21,954 bases of DNA from assembly GCA_052384575.1 (NCBI GenBank), contig JBQSUQ010000024.1, one strand, 5' to 3'. Both the position numbers and the translations under genes were made by a program. The DNA comes from JBQSUQ01 sp052384575. GTDB taxonomy: Bacteria > Pseudomonadota > Gammaproteobacteria > Enterobacterales > Pasteurellaceae. The notes beneath the pieces are model-generated. The model was not told where the DNA came from and made no database searches. It saw nothing but the letters and a program-made list of their open reading frames with translations. Of the stretch, positions 1-7,113 are shown piece by piece (position 1 is the first letter of the stretch; each line of letters starts with the position of its first letter).

Positions 1-2
1 GC

Positions 3-146
3 GTAGAGATGGTAATGCCTGGTGACAACATCAAAATGACTGTGAGCTTAATTCACCCAATCGCGATGGACGAAGGTTTACGTTTTGCGATTCGTGAAGG
101 TGGCCGTACAGTAGGTGCTGGCGTTGTAGCGAAAATCATCAAATAA
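3..146 (+). CDS. tuf: Elongation factor Tu, 3' end only
   Basis: The last 47 codons plus stop of EF-Tu, the GTPase that brings aminoacyl-tRNA to the ribosome. The visible peptide is the C-terminal end of domain 3, including MVMPGDNIKMTV and REGGRTVGAGVV and ending KIIK, which is diagnostic of bacterial EF-Tu. The start lies outside the window, so I cannot tell which tuf copy this is or whether fusA precedes it. A hairpin terminator follows 24 bp after the stop. Gene identity is near certain; the operon context is unknown. Confidence 0.95.
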   Translation, partial: VEMVMPGDNIKMTVSLIHPIAMDEGLRFAIREGGRTVGAGVVAKIIK

Positions 147-170
147 TTGATTGATAAATCAATAAATATA

Positions 171-200
171 AAAAGGCGTATCGAAAGGTACGCCTTTTTT
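171..200 (+). terminator. Intrinsic terminator of tuf
   Basis: The arms AAAAGGCGTA and TACGCCTTTT extend inward through a U-G and a C-G pair to a GAAA tetraloop, and a run of T follows. It lies directly after tuf on the same strand. Confidence 0.9.
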
Positions 201-230
201 GTATGTGATATTTGTTGCAAAGATGACGAA

Positions 231-239
231 AAGTGCGGT
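231..239 (+). repeat. DNA uptake signal sequence, single copy
   Basis: Perfect AAGTGCGGT in the tuf/transporter intergenic space. Uptake signals of this type bias natural transformation toward DNA of the same species group. Confidence 0.9.
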
Positions 240-301
240 GGAAAATACGCTACTTTTATTACTTAGAAATTATGTTATCAACAAAAGAAAGAAGAAAAGA
301 A

Positions 302-323
302 TTAGGGGACTTTTGTCCCCTAA
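302..323 (-). terminator. Terminator of the NSS transporter gene
   Basis: A 9-bp perfect stem (TTAGGGGAC/GTCCCCTAA) with a 4-base loop. On the minus strand it is followed by the T-rich stretch TTCTTTTCTTC, so it works for the gene ending at 327. On the plus strand the downstream sequence is not T-rich. Confidence 0.8.
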
Positions 324-326
324 GAT

Positions 327-1688
327 TTAATTGAAATTACCTGAATAGAAGATGATAAGAATAATAATCGGGATAATGAATTTCACATAGTTGAACCAAA
401 TGGCTGTGAATTTTTCTCCTGCGCCTAATTCTTTTTTCGCTTCATCTTTTAATACATAACCGACGAAGATAGCACTACCAAGTGCGGTTAAAATAAAGAG
501 AATATTGCCACTAATATAGTCGAATGCATCAAAAATGCTTAAGCCCATAATACGTGTATCAGCCCATATATTGTCCCCTAAGGTTGAAGGAATATTACCT
601 AAAATGAAAGTTGAACCGAGGGTTAAGGCAATAGCTTTTTTGCGACTGAGTTTGGTTTTCTCTTGTAACGCAGTAATCAGTACTTCATAAATGGTTAATG
701 AAGTTGTGAGTGCCGCAATAATGAGCAAGCCAAAGAAAATCGTGGCGAAAATGCTACCCGCCCACATATGTGAGAATACAATTGGTAAGCTTTGGAATAC
801 GAGGGTTGGACCTGAATTTGGTGCTACATTAAAGGTAAATAATGAAGGAAAAATCATAAAGCCAGCAGCGAGTGCGATTAATGTGTTGATCACTCCGGTA
901 ATTGTGGCTGTTTTAATGAGATTTTCTTTTTTATCTAAGTAACTTGATAAGGTAATTAATACACCAAAGCCGAGGCTGAGTGCGAAGAATACTTGCCCGA
1001 GAACAAAGATAAACAGCTCTTTTGTAATTTTAGAGAAATCCGGCACTAAATAAAATTTTATGCCTTCAGATGCTCCCGGTAATGTGATGTTGCGCACGAT
1101 CATGACGAGCAAGAAAATAAATAATAATGGCATCAGATATTTAACTGATCGTTCAATACCATCTACAATCCCTTTTGCTAAAATCACATAGTTCGTGATC
1201 ACAAAAAGTGCGGTGTAAATTAGGATAGTTTTGGGATCGTTTTGGATATGTTGGGTAAAGAAGTTTGAGGTGGTTTCAATAGTGACAGGCGAAGATAAAT
1301 CCAGATTACCAGAAATTAGGCTGCCAATATAAGTCAGTACCCAGCCACCTAGCACCATGTAATAGGCAAGAATACCAAAAGAACCTAATAACCCCATGTA
1401 ACCTAGTATTTTCCAAGCCGGATGAATTTTTTTACCATTGGCAGAGCCTGCAAAAGCATCAACGGAATTGATGCGCATACGGCGACCAATCACATTCTCC
1501 ACTAAGATCATAGGAATACCAATGACGATCATCGCAATACAGAAAAGTAAAACATAAGCACCGCCGCCATGTTCGCCAACTAAATAAGGAAAGCGCCAAG
1601 TGGCACCGAAACCAATGGTTGCACCTGCGACAGTGAGGACGTAAGTTAAGCGACTTGACCAAGATTGTCGTTTTTCTTGCGTTGTCAT
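327..1688 (-). CDS. Neurotransmitter:sodium symporter (NSS) family transporter
   Basis: A 453-residue inner membrane protein of the LeuT/Tyt1 family, which couples Na+ entry to uptake of amino acids or related compounds. TM1 carries the family signature GATWRFPYLVGEHGGGAY (residues 28-45) and TM6 carries FFALSLGFG (234-242). I count about 11 hydrophobic segments, usual for bacterial members. By eye alignment to LeuT, the Na2 site is kept (A325, T328, T329), but two Na1 side-chain ligands are replaced: LeuT N27 by A29 and T254 by A236, while N286 is kept as N268. The substrate cannot be told from sequence. The start ATG at 1688 has a GAGG ribosome binding site and an extended -10 promoter upstream. 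Two uptake signals are embedded in frame, both coding Thr-Ala-Leu. Confidence 0.93.
   Translation of the reverse strand: MTTQEKRQSWSSRLTYVLTVAGATIGFGATWRFPYLVGEHGGGAYVLLFCIAMIVIGIPMILVENVIGRRMRINSVDAFAGSANGKKIHPAWKILGYMGLLGSFGILAYYMVLGGWVLTYIGSLISGNLDLSSPVTIETTSNFFTQHIQNDPKTILIYTALFVITNYVILAKGIVDGIERSVKYLMPLLFIFLLVMIVRNITLPGASEGIKFYLVPDFSKITKELFIFVLGQVFFALSLGFGVLITLSSYLDKKENLIKTATITGVINTLIALAAGFMIFPSLFTFNVAPNSGPTLVFQSLPIVFSHMWAGSIFATIFFGLLIIAALTTSLTIYEVLITALQEKTKLSRKKAIALTLGSTFILGNIPSTLGDNIWADTRIMGLSIFDAFDYISGNILFILTALGSAIFVGYVLKDEAKKELGAGEKFTAIWFNYVKFIIPIIILIIFYSGNFN
480..488 (+). repeat. DNA uptake signal sequence inside the NSS gene
   Basis: Perfect AAGTGCGGT. Read from the gene's strand it codes Thr-Ala-Leu in a late transmembrane segment. 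Confidence 0.9.
1206..1214 (+). repeat. DNA uptake signal sequence inside the NSS gene
   Basis: Perfect AAGTGCGGT. It codes Thr-Ala-Leu on the minus strand, around residue 160 of the transporter. Confidence 0.9.
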
Positions 1689-1747
1689 AATTACCTCAAA
1701 ATTAAGTCATAAATAGCTTGATAAAGCATGTAGAGTGAAAGTTGCAA

Positions 1748-1753
1748 ATTATA
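1748..1753 (-). promoter_or_regulatory. Extended -10 promoter of the NSS gene
   Basis: On the minus strand the sequence reads TGCTATAAT: a perfect TATAAT with an upstream TGN extension. It lies about 60 bp before the start codon. No good -35 box is present at the expected distance, which fits an extended -10 promoter. It lies just downstream of the satP terminator, so the gene has its own promoter. Confidence 0.6.
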
Positions 1754-1780
1754 GCATTAAAATCTGCCGAGCGATAAAAA

Positions 1781-1813
1781 ATAAGGTTTAAATCGGGAAG
1801 ATTTAAACCTTAT
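1781..1813 (-). terminator. Terminator of satP
   Basis: A perfect 14-bp stem (1781-1794 with 1800-1813) and a GGGAA loop. On the minus strand the stem is followed by TTTTTTATCG. Confidence 0.88.
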
Positions 1814-1830
1814 TTAATTGAAACGATAAA

Positions 1831-2397
1831 TTATTTTGGTTCGCCAATTGGTAATACTGTGCGACCGAAGCTTTCGTTAATCATTTCTGCTGCGGCAAGG
1901 TAGAATGCACATAACGCAGTGATGAAACCTAGATAGCCACCAATGTTTACGATGCTATGATTACCTGTTGCATCGCCAATAGCTAACGCATAGAAAGTTA
2001 AGGTTAAGAAAAAGAAAATAGCGCGTAATGCTTTTGCTTTTGCTAAAGTACCTAAGAACATCATAAAGGTAAATGTCCCCCATGCAGCTAAATACCAAGC
2101 AACGAAAGTTGCTGGTGTTTCGCCTTTGAAGAAGGTTACAAATAACGCCCAAGACCACCAGAATGCGCCGTAGCTTGTGAATGCAGTGAAACCAAAGGTA
2201 TTGCCTTTTTTGAATTCGAACATACCTGCGATCATTTGTGCTGTACCACCGAAAGCGAATGCCATCGCTACGACTAATCCAACGCTTTTACCATCAAAAA
2301 TACCGGCATTGATTAAACATAATAACCATGTTGTTAAGGCAAAACCGCATAAACCTAATGGACCTGGATTGGCTAAGCCATCTTTTGTTGCTGACAT
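1831..2397 (-). CDS. satP: Acetate/succinate:proton symporter SatP (GPR1/FUN34/YaaH family)
   Basis: A 188-residue inner membrane protein, the usual length for E. coli SatP (YaaH), which moves acetate and succinate with protons. The family signature NPGPLGLCGFALTT sits at residues 10-23. The conserved block FEFKKGNTFGFTAFTSYG (about 61-78) and the C-terminal FGRTVLPIGEP are also present, and six hydrophobic segments are visible. It has its own terminator and is divergent from adhE, 276 bp away. Both genes concern the acetyl-CoA/acetate/ethanol node, so joint control from the shared intergenic region is plausible. The start ATG at 2397 has an AAGGA site. Substrate preference within the family is inferred. 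Confidence 0.92.
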   Translation of the reverse strand: MSATKDGLANPGPLGLCGFALTTWLLCLINAGIFDGKSVGLVVAMAFAFGGTAQMIAGMFEFKKGNTFGFTAFTSYGAFWWSWALFVTFFKGETPATFVAWYLAAWGTFTFMMFLGTLAKAKALRAIFFFLTLTFYALAIGDATGNHSIVNIGGYLGFITALCAFYLAAAEMINESFGRTVLPIGEPK

Positions 2398-2564
2398 AAA
2401 ATTTCCTTGAAATTTGAAATAATTAAGAGTGATAAAAAAGGGCGATAGTATGGCGGATTTTTGTGCAGAAATAAAGAGGGTACAAGAAAAATATCTTTTG
2501 TAGTTATGCTTTTGGAGTAGGCTTGCTCAAAAATGCTCAATAAATGTTATATTTCGGCAAAAAG

Positions 2565-2580
2565 TTTGATCGCGATCACA
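2565..2580 (+). promoter_or_regulatory. CRP/FNR-like palindrome upstream of adhE
   Basis: TTTGA-TCGCGA-TCACA matches the CRP consensus TGTGA-N6-TCACA at 9 of 10 positions. The same bases read as TTGAT-CGCG-ATCAC match the FNR consensus TTGAT-N4-ATCAA at 9 of 10. Its centre (2572.5) is about 61 bp upstream of the predicted adhE transcription start, the classical class I activator position. Which protein binds is not decidable from the sequence. Confidence 0.65.
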
Positions 2581-2620
2581 CTTTTTTGATAATTTTTCTA
2601 TAAATTTAACTCTAAATAAG

Positions 2621-2626
2621 TATAAT
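2621..2626 (+). promoter_or_regulatory. -10 box of the adhE promoter
   Basis: Perfect TATAAT 47 bp before the adhE start codon. The -35 region (about 2598-2603, CTATAA) is poor, as expected for an activator-dependent promoter. The predicted transcription start is near 2633. Confidence 0.6.
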
Positions 2627-2673
2627 TCTCCTTAGTAATAATTTTTAATTTTTAACCACTAGGAGAAATCATT

Positions 2674-5289
2674 ATGAGTAATGCTGTAGAAAATGCAGTG
2701 AGTCCTGCTCAAGCTGAAGTAAATGCCCTTGTAGAAAAAGGTTTGGTTGCATTGGAAGAATTCCGTCAACTTAATCAAGAGCAAGTGGATTACATTGTCG
2801 CAAAAGCGTCAGTTGCAGCTTTAGATAAACATGGTGTACTGGCTATGCATGCTTATGAAGAAACTGGACGCGGTGTCTTTGAAGATAAAGCGACCAAAAA
2901 CTTGTTTGCTTGTGAGTATGTAGTAAACAATATGCGTCATTTAAAAACAGCTGGCGTGATCAGCGAAGATGATGTAACTGGTATTACTGAAATTGCTGAT
3001 CCTGTTGGTGTAATTTGTGGTGTAACTCCAACCACTAACCCAACCTCAACAACGATTTTCAAATCACTTATTGCGTTAAAAACACGTAACCCAATCGTAT
3101 TTGCGTTCCACCCATCTGCACAACAATCATCTGCTCATGCAGCTCGTATCGTGTATGAAGCAGCAGTTGCAGCGGGTGCGCCGAAAAACTGTGTTCAATG
3201 GATTGAAACTCCTTCCATGGAAGGTACTTCTGCGTTAATGAAACACCCTGGTATCGCAACAATTCTTGCAACTGGTGGTAATGCAATGGTTGAAGCGGCT
3301 TATTCTTGCGGTAAACCAGCATTAGGTGTTGGGGCAGGTAACGTACCAGCTTATGTAGAAAAATCAGCAGATGTGAAACAAGCAACTCATGATATCGTTA
3401 TGTCAAAATCTTTTGATAACGGTATGATCTGTGCATCTGAGCAAGCGGCAATTGTTGATGCAGAAATCTATGATGAGTTTGTTGCTGAAATGAAATCTTA
3501 TGGCGTGTATTTCGTTAATAAGAAAGAAAAAGCATTATTAGAAGAATTTATTTTTGGTGTGAAAGCAAATGGTGCAAATTGCGCTGGTGCTAAATTAAAT
3601 CCAAATGTAGTTGGTAAACCAGCAGCGTGGATTGCAGAACAAGCCGGCTTTAAAGTACCAGAAAAAACCAACATTTTAGTTGCTGAATGTAAAGAAGTTG
3701 GTGAAAAAGAGCCATTAACTCGTGAAAAATTATCACCTGTATTAGCGCTATTAAAATCAAATTCAACTGAAGAAGGTTTAGCCTTCTCAGAAGCGATGGT
3801 GAACTTCCATGGTTTAGGTCACTCAGCTGCGATTCATACTAAAGATACTGAATTAGCTAAACGTTTCGGTGAGAAAGTGAAAGCAATTCGTGTGATTTGG
3901 AATTCACCTTCTACCTTCGGTGGTATCGGTGACGTATATAACTCTTTCCTCCCATCATTAACCTTGGGTTGTGGTTCTTACGGTAAGAACTCCGTAGGGA
4001 ATAACGTAAGTGCAATGAATTTAGTGAATATCAAACGTGTGGGAAGACGGAGAAATAATATGCAATGGTTTAAAGTGCCTTCAAAAATCTATTTTGAACG
4101 TGATTCAATCCAATATCTACAAACAATGAAAGGCATTGAACGTGTAATGATCGTGACTGACCGAGCAATGGTCGATTTAGGATTTGTAGATAGAATTGCT
4201 GAACAATTACGTTTAAATCACCAAGGCGTAACCTATCAATTATTTGCGGACGTAGAACCAAACCCAAGTATTGAAACAGTACAACGTGGTACAGAATTAA
4301 TGCGTAGCTTCCAACCTGACACTATTATTGCGTTAGGTGGCGGTTCACCAATGGATGCAGCAAAAGTAATGTGGTTATTCTATGAGCAACCTGAAGTTGA
4401 CTTCCACGATTTAGTACAGAAATTCATGGATATCCGTAAACGTGCGTTCAAATTCCCGCAATTAGGACGTAAAGCGAAATTCATCGGTATCCCAACTACT
4501 TCTGGTACAGGTTCTGAAGTAACACCATTCGCGGTAATCACTGATGGCGATATTAAATATCCATTAGCGGACTACTCATTAACACCAACCATTGCTATTG
4601 TTGACCCTGCATTAGTGATGTCTGTACCAGCACATGTTGCGGCAGATACAGGTTTAGACGTGTTAACTCACGCGACTGAAGCTTATGTGTCAATCTTAGC
4701 AAATGACTTTACTGATGGTCTTGCATTACAAGCAATCAAACTTGTGTTTGAAAACTTAGAAAAATCAGTGAAAGAAAAAGAGCCAATGGCACGTGAAAAA
4801 ATGCATAATGCTTCAACTATGGCTGGTATGGCGTTTGCTAATGCATTCTTGGGTATTTGTCACTCAATGGCTCACAAAATTGGTGGTAAATTCCACACTG
4901 TTCATGGTCGTACCAATGCAATCTTACTGCCACACGTTATTCGTTATAACGGTACTCGTCCAACTAAATTAGCAACTTGGCCGAAATATTCAAGCTATGT
5001 AGCTGATAAACGTTACCAAGATATCGCGAAAATGTTAGGCTTACCAGCATCAACGCCTGCGGAAGGTGTAGAATCTTACGCTAAAGCTTGCTATGACTTA
5101 GCGGTACGTTGTGGCGTGAAAATGTCATTACGTGATCAAAGTGTTGATGAGCAAGAATTCTTAGCTGCACGTCGTGAGCTTGCATTAAATGCATACGAAG
5201 ACCAATGTACACCGGCTAACCCACGTTTAGCAATGGTGGAAGATATGGAAGAAATTATGACTAAAGCCTTCTATGGTGAAGAGAAATAA
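2674..5289 (+). CDS. adhE: Bifunctional aldehyde/alcohol dehydrogenase AdhE
   Basis: An 871-residue fusion enzyme that reduces acetyl-CoA to acetaldehyde and then to ethanol with NADH, regenerating NAD+ in fermentation. The N-terminal half is a CoA-acylating aldehyde dehydrogenase with the catalytic cysteine C253 in the context DNGMICASEQ. The C-terminal half, after a linker near residue 450, is an iron-dependent alcohol dehydrogenase. It has the NAD motif GGGSPMDAAK and likely Fe ligands D662, H666, H730 and H744. Length and order match E. coli AdhE (891 residues), which forms helical filaments (spirosomes). The start ATG at 2674 follows an AGGAG site. It is monocistronic, with a strong terminator made from a paired uptake signal. 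No frameshift or missing catalytic residue is seen. Confidence 0.97.
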   Translation: MSNAVENAVSPAQAEVNALVEKGLVALEEFRQLNQEQVDYIVAKASVAALDKHGVLAMHAYEETGRGVFEDKATKNLFACEYVVNNMRHLKTAGVISEDDVTGITEIADPVGVICGVTPTTNPTSTTIFKSLIALKTRNPIVFAFHPSAQQSSAHAARIVYEAAVAAGAPKNCVQWIETPSMEGTSALMKHPGIATILATGGNAMVEAAYSCGKPALGVGAGNVPAYVEKSADVKQATHDIVMSKSFDNGMICASEQAAIVDAEIYDEFVAEMKSYGVYFVNKKEKALLEEFIFGVKANGANCAGAKLNPNVVGKPAAWIAEQAGFKVPEKTNILVAECKEVGEKEPLTREKLSPVLALLKSNSTEEGLAFSEAMVNFHGLGHSAAIHTKDTELAKRFGEKVKAIRVIWNSPSTFGGIGDVYNSFLPSLTLGCGSYGKNSVGNNVSAMNLVNIKRVGRRRNNMQWFKVPSKIYFERDSIQYLQTMKGIERVMIVTDRAMVDLGFVDRIAEQLRLNHQGVTYQLFADVEPNPSIETVQRGTELMRSFQPDTIIALGGGSPMDAAKVMWLFYEQPEVDFHDLVQKFMDIRKRAFKFPQLGRKAKFIGIPTTSGTGSEVTPFAVITDGDIKYPLADYSLTPTIAIVDPALVMSVPAHVAADTGLDVLTHATEAYVSILANDFTDGLALQAIKLVFENLEKSVKEKEPMAREKMHNASTMAGMAFANAFLGICHSMAHKIGGKFHTVHGRTNAILLPHVIRYNGTRPTKLATWPKYSSYVADKRYQDIAKMLGLPASTPAEGVESYAKACYDLAVRCGVKMSLRDQSVDEQEFLAARRELALNAYEDQCTPANPRLAMVEDMEEIMTKAFYGEEK

Positions 5290-5310
5290 TTTCCTAAAAC
5301 CTTAAAAATT

Positions 5311-5346
5311 AACACCGCACTTTAATTCCAAGTGCGGTGTTTTTTT
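5311..5346. terminator. Bidirectional terminator between adhE and tusB, built from paired uptake signals
   Basis: A 12-bp perfect stem (5311-5322 with 5330-5341) and a TAATTCC loop, followed by a T run on the plus strand and TTAATTTTT on the minus strand. Both arms contain a perfect uptake signal (5314-5322 minus, 5330-5338 plus). Confidence 0.9.
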
Positions 5347-5354
5347 ATCAAGTT

Positions 5355-5630
5355 TTATAAAGCCAATTGAGGATGATATTGTTCTGTCAGTTTGACCAGT
5401 TCGGCGAGCGAAATAGGTTGGATTGTTGCTGGCATGGTCAGATTTCGTGCTTGCAAATCAACTTCTACGGCATAGCAATTGGCAGTTAATTGCTGAAATA
5501 ATTGTGGATATTTGAGAGGTAATAACACCGCATTTTGCCATAAAACCACCGCATCATTGGCTGTGATTTGCTGTAAATAGCGATTTAGCTCCGCATCGGC
5601 ATAATTGGCTTGGGAAAACGTATAAAGCAT
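5355..5630 (-). CDS. tusB: Sulfurtransferase complex subunit TusB
   Basis: A 91-residue DsrH-like protein, one of three subunits of the TusBCD hexamer that passes persulfide sulfur from TusA to TusE and then MnmA for 2-thiolation of the wobble uridine in tRNA. I start it at ATG 5630 (MLYTFSQANY). An upstream in-frame start at 5708 would add 26 residues unlike the family and would overlap tusC by about 70 bp. The ATG at 5630 has an AAGGA site just after the tusC stop, 8 bp away, so the two are probably translationally coupled. It is the last gene of the tus cluster. The sequence diverges more than tusC or tusD, so position in the operon supports the call. Confidence 0.88.
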   Translation of the reverse strand: MLYTFSQANYADAELNRYLQQITANDAVVLWQNAVLLPLKYPQLFQQLTANCYAVEVDLQARNLTMPATIQPISLAELVKLTEQYHPQLAL

Positions 5631-5638
5631 AGCTATCC

Positions 5639-6001
5639 TTAAAATGTGAGAATTTGCACCGCACTTTGTAACATTTGGGCGATTTCTGCTCGTGCTTTTG
5701 GCAGACAAGGAAGAATCAATTCTGCTTGTTCAAGTTGATATTGTTGCAGAGACTGCTGGCAGACAAAACAGTTTTCTATATCGTACAGTTCAAGTAATTT
5801 GAAGGTGCGAATAAAATCTTTTTGTAAAATGCATTCAGGTTGCTGACCTGCTAATAAATTGAATATACCATCTTCAATAAAAAAGACCGCGATTTCATTT
5901 TCTTCACAAAAAGCGCTTGCGGCTAAAACAGCATCCAGTCCTTCACGACTGACTGATGAACCATGCGGCGAGGTTTTAAACACAAATGCCAATTTAATCA
6001 T
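5639..6001 (-). CDS. tusC: Sulfurtransferase complex subunit TusC
   Basis: A 120-residue DsrF-like protein with the expected beginning MIKLAFVFKTSPHGSSVSREGLDAV. It is a structural subunit of cytoplasmic TusBCD for tRNA thiolation. Its ATG (6001) overlaps the tusD stop by 4 bases (ATGA), a sign of translational coupling. Length matches the E. coli protein (about 119 residues). A perfect uptake signal lies near its 3' end, coding Gln-Ser-Ala-Val. Confidence 0.94.
   Translation of the reverse strand: MIKLAFVFKTSPHGSSVSREGLDAVLAASAFCEENEIAVFFIEDGIFNLLAGQQPECILQKDFIRTFKLLELYDIENCFVCQQSLQQYQLEQAELILPCLPKARAEIAQMLQSAVQILTF
5658..5666 (-). repeat. DNA uptake signal sequence inside tusC
   Basis: Perfect AAGTGCGGT on the minus strand, in frame near the C-terminus of TusC. 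Confidence 0.9.
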
Positions 6002-6378
6002 AATGTGATTACTCGATCTGCTTCTAATATAGCTTGACTGAATTCGCCTAATCCTGCCAAGACGAAATGAGGGGCAAGATTTTGTTGTTCAGGTAAAAGT
6101 GCGGTGGAAAAATCCACAATTCCACGTCGTTGGCTAGCAGCAATACAAAGGTGCAATGGCACCTGATATTGTTCAGCAAGTTGCTGCCAATGTTTAGTTA
6201 GGTTGAACTCGTCGTTTGCGGGGGAAACAAAGGCATTGCCATTACTCACTCCTTCTTGGAAAAAGAAGATTTGGCGAATTTCGTGCCCTTGTTCTAATAA
6301 AGCGATTGCAAATTGATAGGCTAAAAAAGCCCCTTGGCCGCCATAAACAGGGTGTTTCACAGCAAGGACATATTGCAT
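5998..6378 (-). CDS. tusD: Sulfurtransferase complex subunit TusD
   Basis: A 126-residue DsrE-family protein and the catalytic subunit of TusBCD. The active-site cysteine is C78 in the context VPLHLCIAASQRRGI, the same residue number as the E. coli enzyme. The start ATG at 6378 lies only 2 bp after the stop of the upstream YheO-like gene, so the two are almost certainly co-transcribed. The gene order yheO-tusD-tusC-tusB is the one seen in enterobacteria. One in-frame uptake signal codes Thr-Ala-Leu around residue 95. Confidence 0.95.
   Translation of the reverse strand: MQYVLAVKHPVYGGQGAFLAYQFAIALLEQGHEIRQIFFFQEGVSNGNAFVSPANDEFNLTKHWQQLAEQYQVPLHLCIAASQRRGIVDFSTALLPEQQNLAPHFVLAGLGEFSQAILEADRVITL
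6097..6105 (+). repeat. DNA uptake signal sequence inside tusD
   Basis: Perfect AAGTGCGGT, coding Thr-Ala-Leu on the minus strand. Confidence 0.9.
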
Positions 6379-6380
6379 GA

Positions 6381-7046
6381 TTAGTCCTCTTGATCTTGCT
6401 TGATTTGACGAATATACAAATAAACCGTATGACGTGAAATGTCTAAACGCTCAGCCACTAAATTAATTGCGTCTTTAATATCAAATATCCCTTTTTCAAA
6501 GAGAGAAACAACAATTTGGCGGTTTTTATTATTATTTGCAACGAAGCGATCTGCTGTGACTTCTTCAATGGTTTGTTCAACGGTTTGAGTGACCAATTCT
6601 TCTACTGAACTGGCGAAGTTTACACTCGAAGTTTCGTCTTGCTCTTGCACAGGCATGAGTGTTTGTAAGAATTGAGAAATAGGGACATCTAAATTAATGT
6701 TAATACATAGCAAGCCAATAATACGTTGCTGTCCATTACGGATCGCAATAGTGATGGATTTCATCAAACTATTGCTTTTCGCTCGCGTAAAATAGGGTTT
6801 GGAAACACTTTCTGTTTTCATATTATGCAATGATTGCAATGCACGATCGGTAATTGGTGAGCCAACTTGACGATTTGTATTATGTCCATTGGCAATACAA
6901 ATTGCTGAACGTTCTAAGTCTTCCAACGAGTGAAGCACAATCTCACAATGGCTACCAATTAATGCACTTACGCCTTCTACGACCGCTTTGTAAGAGGTCA
7001 GAATAGTACGATCTTCCTCAGTAAATGGACGTCTATCATTTAACAT
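6381..7046 (-). CDS. YheO/DauR-like transcriptional regulator (PAS-like plus HTH)
   Basis: A 221-residue putative DNA-binding protein. The N-terminal half (about 12-115) resembles the YheO-like PAS domain, with the conserved stretch SHCEIVLHSLEDLERSA. The C-terminal 50 residues form a helix-turn-helix (DIKDAINLVAERLDISRHTVYLYIRQIK). It resembles E. coli YheO, which also sits upstream of tusDCB; the ligand and targets of that group are not established as far as I know. The start codon at 7046 has no clear ribosome binding site. The 67-bp gap to fkpA is mostly a weak terminator, so transcription may enter by read-through from fkpA or from a promoter inside it. Confidence 0.88.
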   Translation of the reverse strand: MLNDRRPFTEEDRTILTSYKAVVEGVSALIGSHCEIVLHSLEDLERSAICIANGHNTNRQVGSPITDRALQSLHNMKTESVSKPYFTRAKSNSLMKSITIAIRNGQQRIIGLLCININLDVPISQFLQTLMPVQEQDETSSVNFASSVEELVTQTVEQTIEEVTADRFVANNNKNRQIVVSLFEKGIFDIKDAINLVAERLDISRHTVYLYIRQIKQDQED

Positions 7047-7069
7047 AGATGATTTCTCGAATAAATAAG

Positions 7070-7100
7070 CGCACTTGTAGGTCTTTGCCTACAAAGTGCG
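7070..7100 (-). terminator. Weak terminator between fkpA and the yheO-like gene
   Basis: The arms 7070-7080 and 7089-7100 pair with one bulged base around a GTCTTTGC loop. One arm belongs to a perfect uptake signal (7094-7102) and the other is a degenerate copy (AGCGCACTT). On the minus strand the tail is only CTTATTTATT, so termination may be partial. Confidence 0.65.
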
Positions 7101-7102
7101 GT
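7094..7102 (+). repeat. DNA uptake signal sequence in the fkpA terminator
   Basis: Perfect AAGTGCGGT forming one arm of the hairpin downstream of fkpA. Confidence 0.9.
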
Positions 7103-7113
7103 TTCTTTTTGGG

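Noticed and set aside
691..942. Plus-strand ORF inside the NSS transporter gene
   Set aside because: Antisense shadow of a well-supported membrane protein; no ribosome site or family features. The same reasoning removes the other overlapping ORFs in adhE, hemN, yihI, iolC and iolD.
5631..5708. Longer TusB starting at 5708
   Set aside because: It would overlap tusC deeply and add a non-homologous basic segment; the ATG at 5630 has its own ribosome site.
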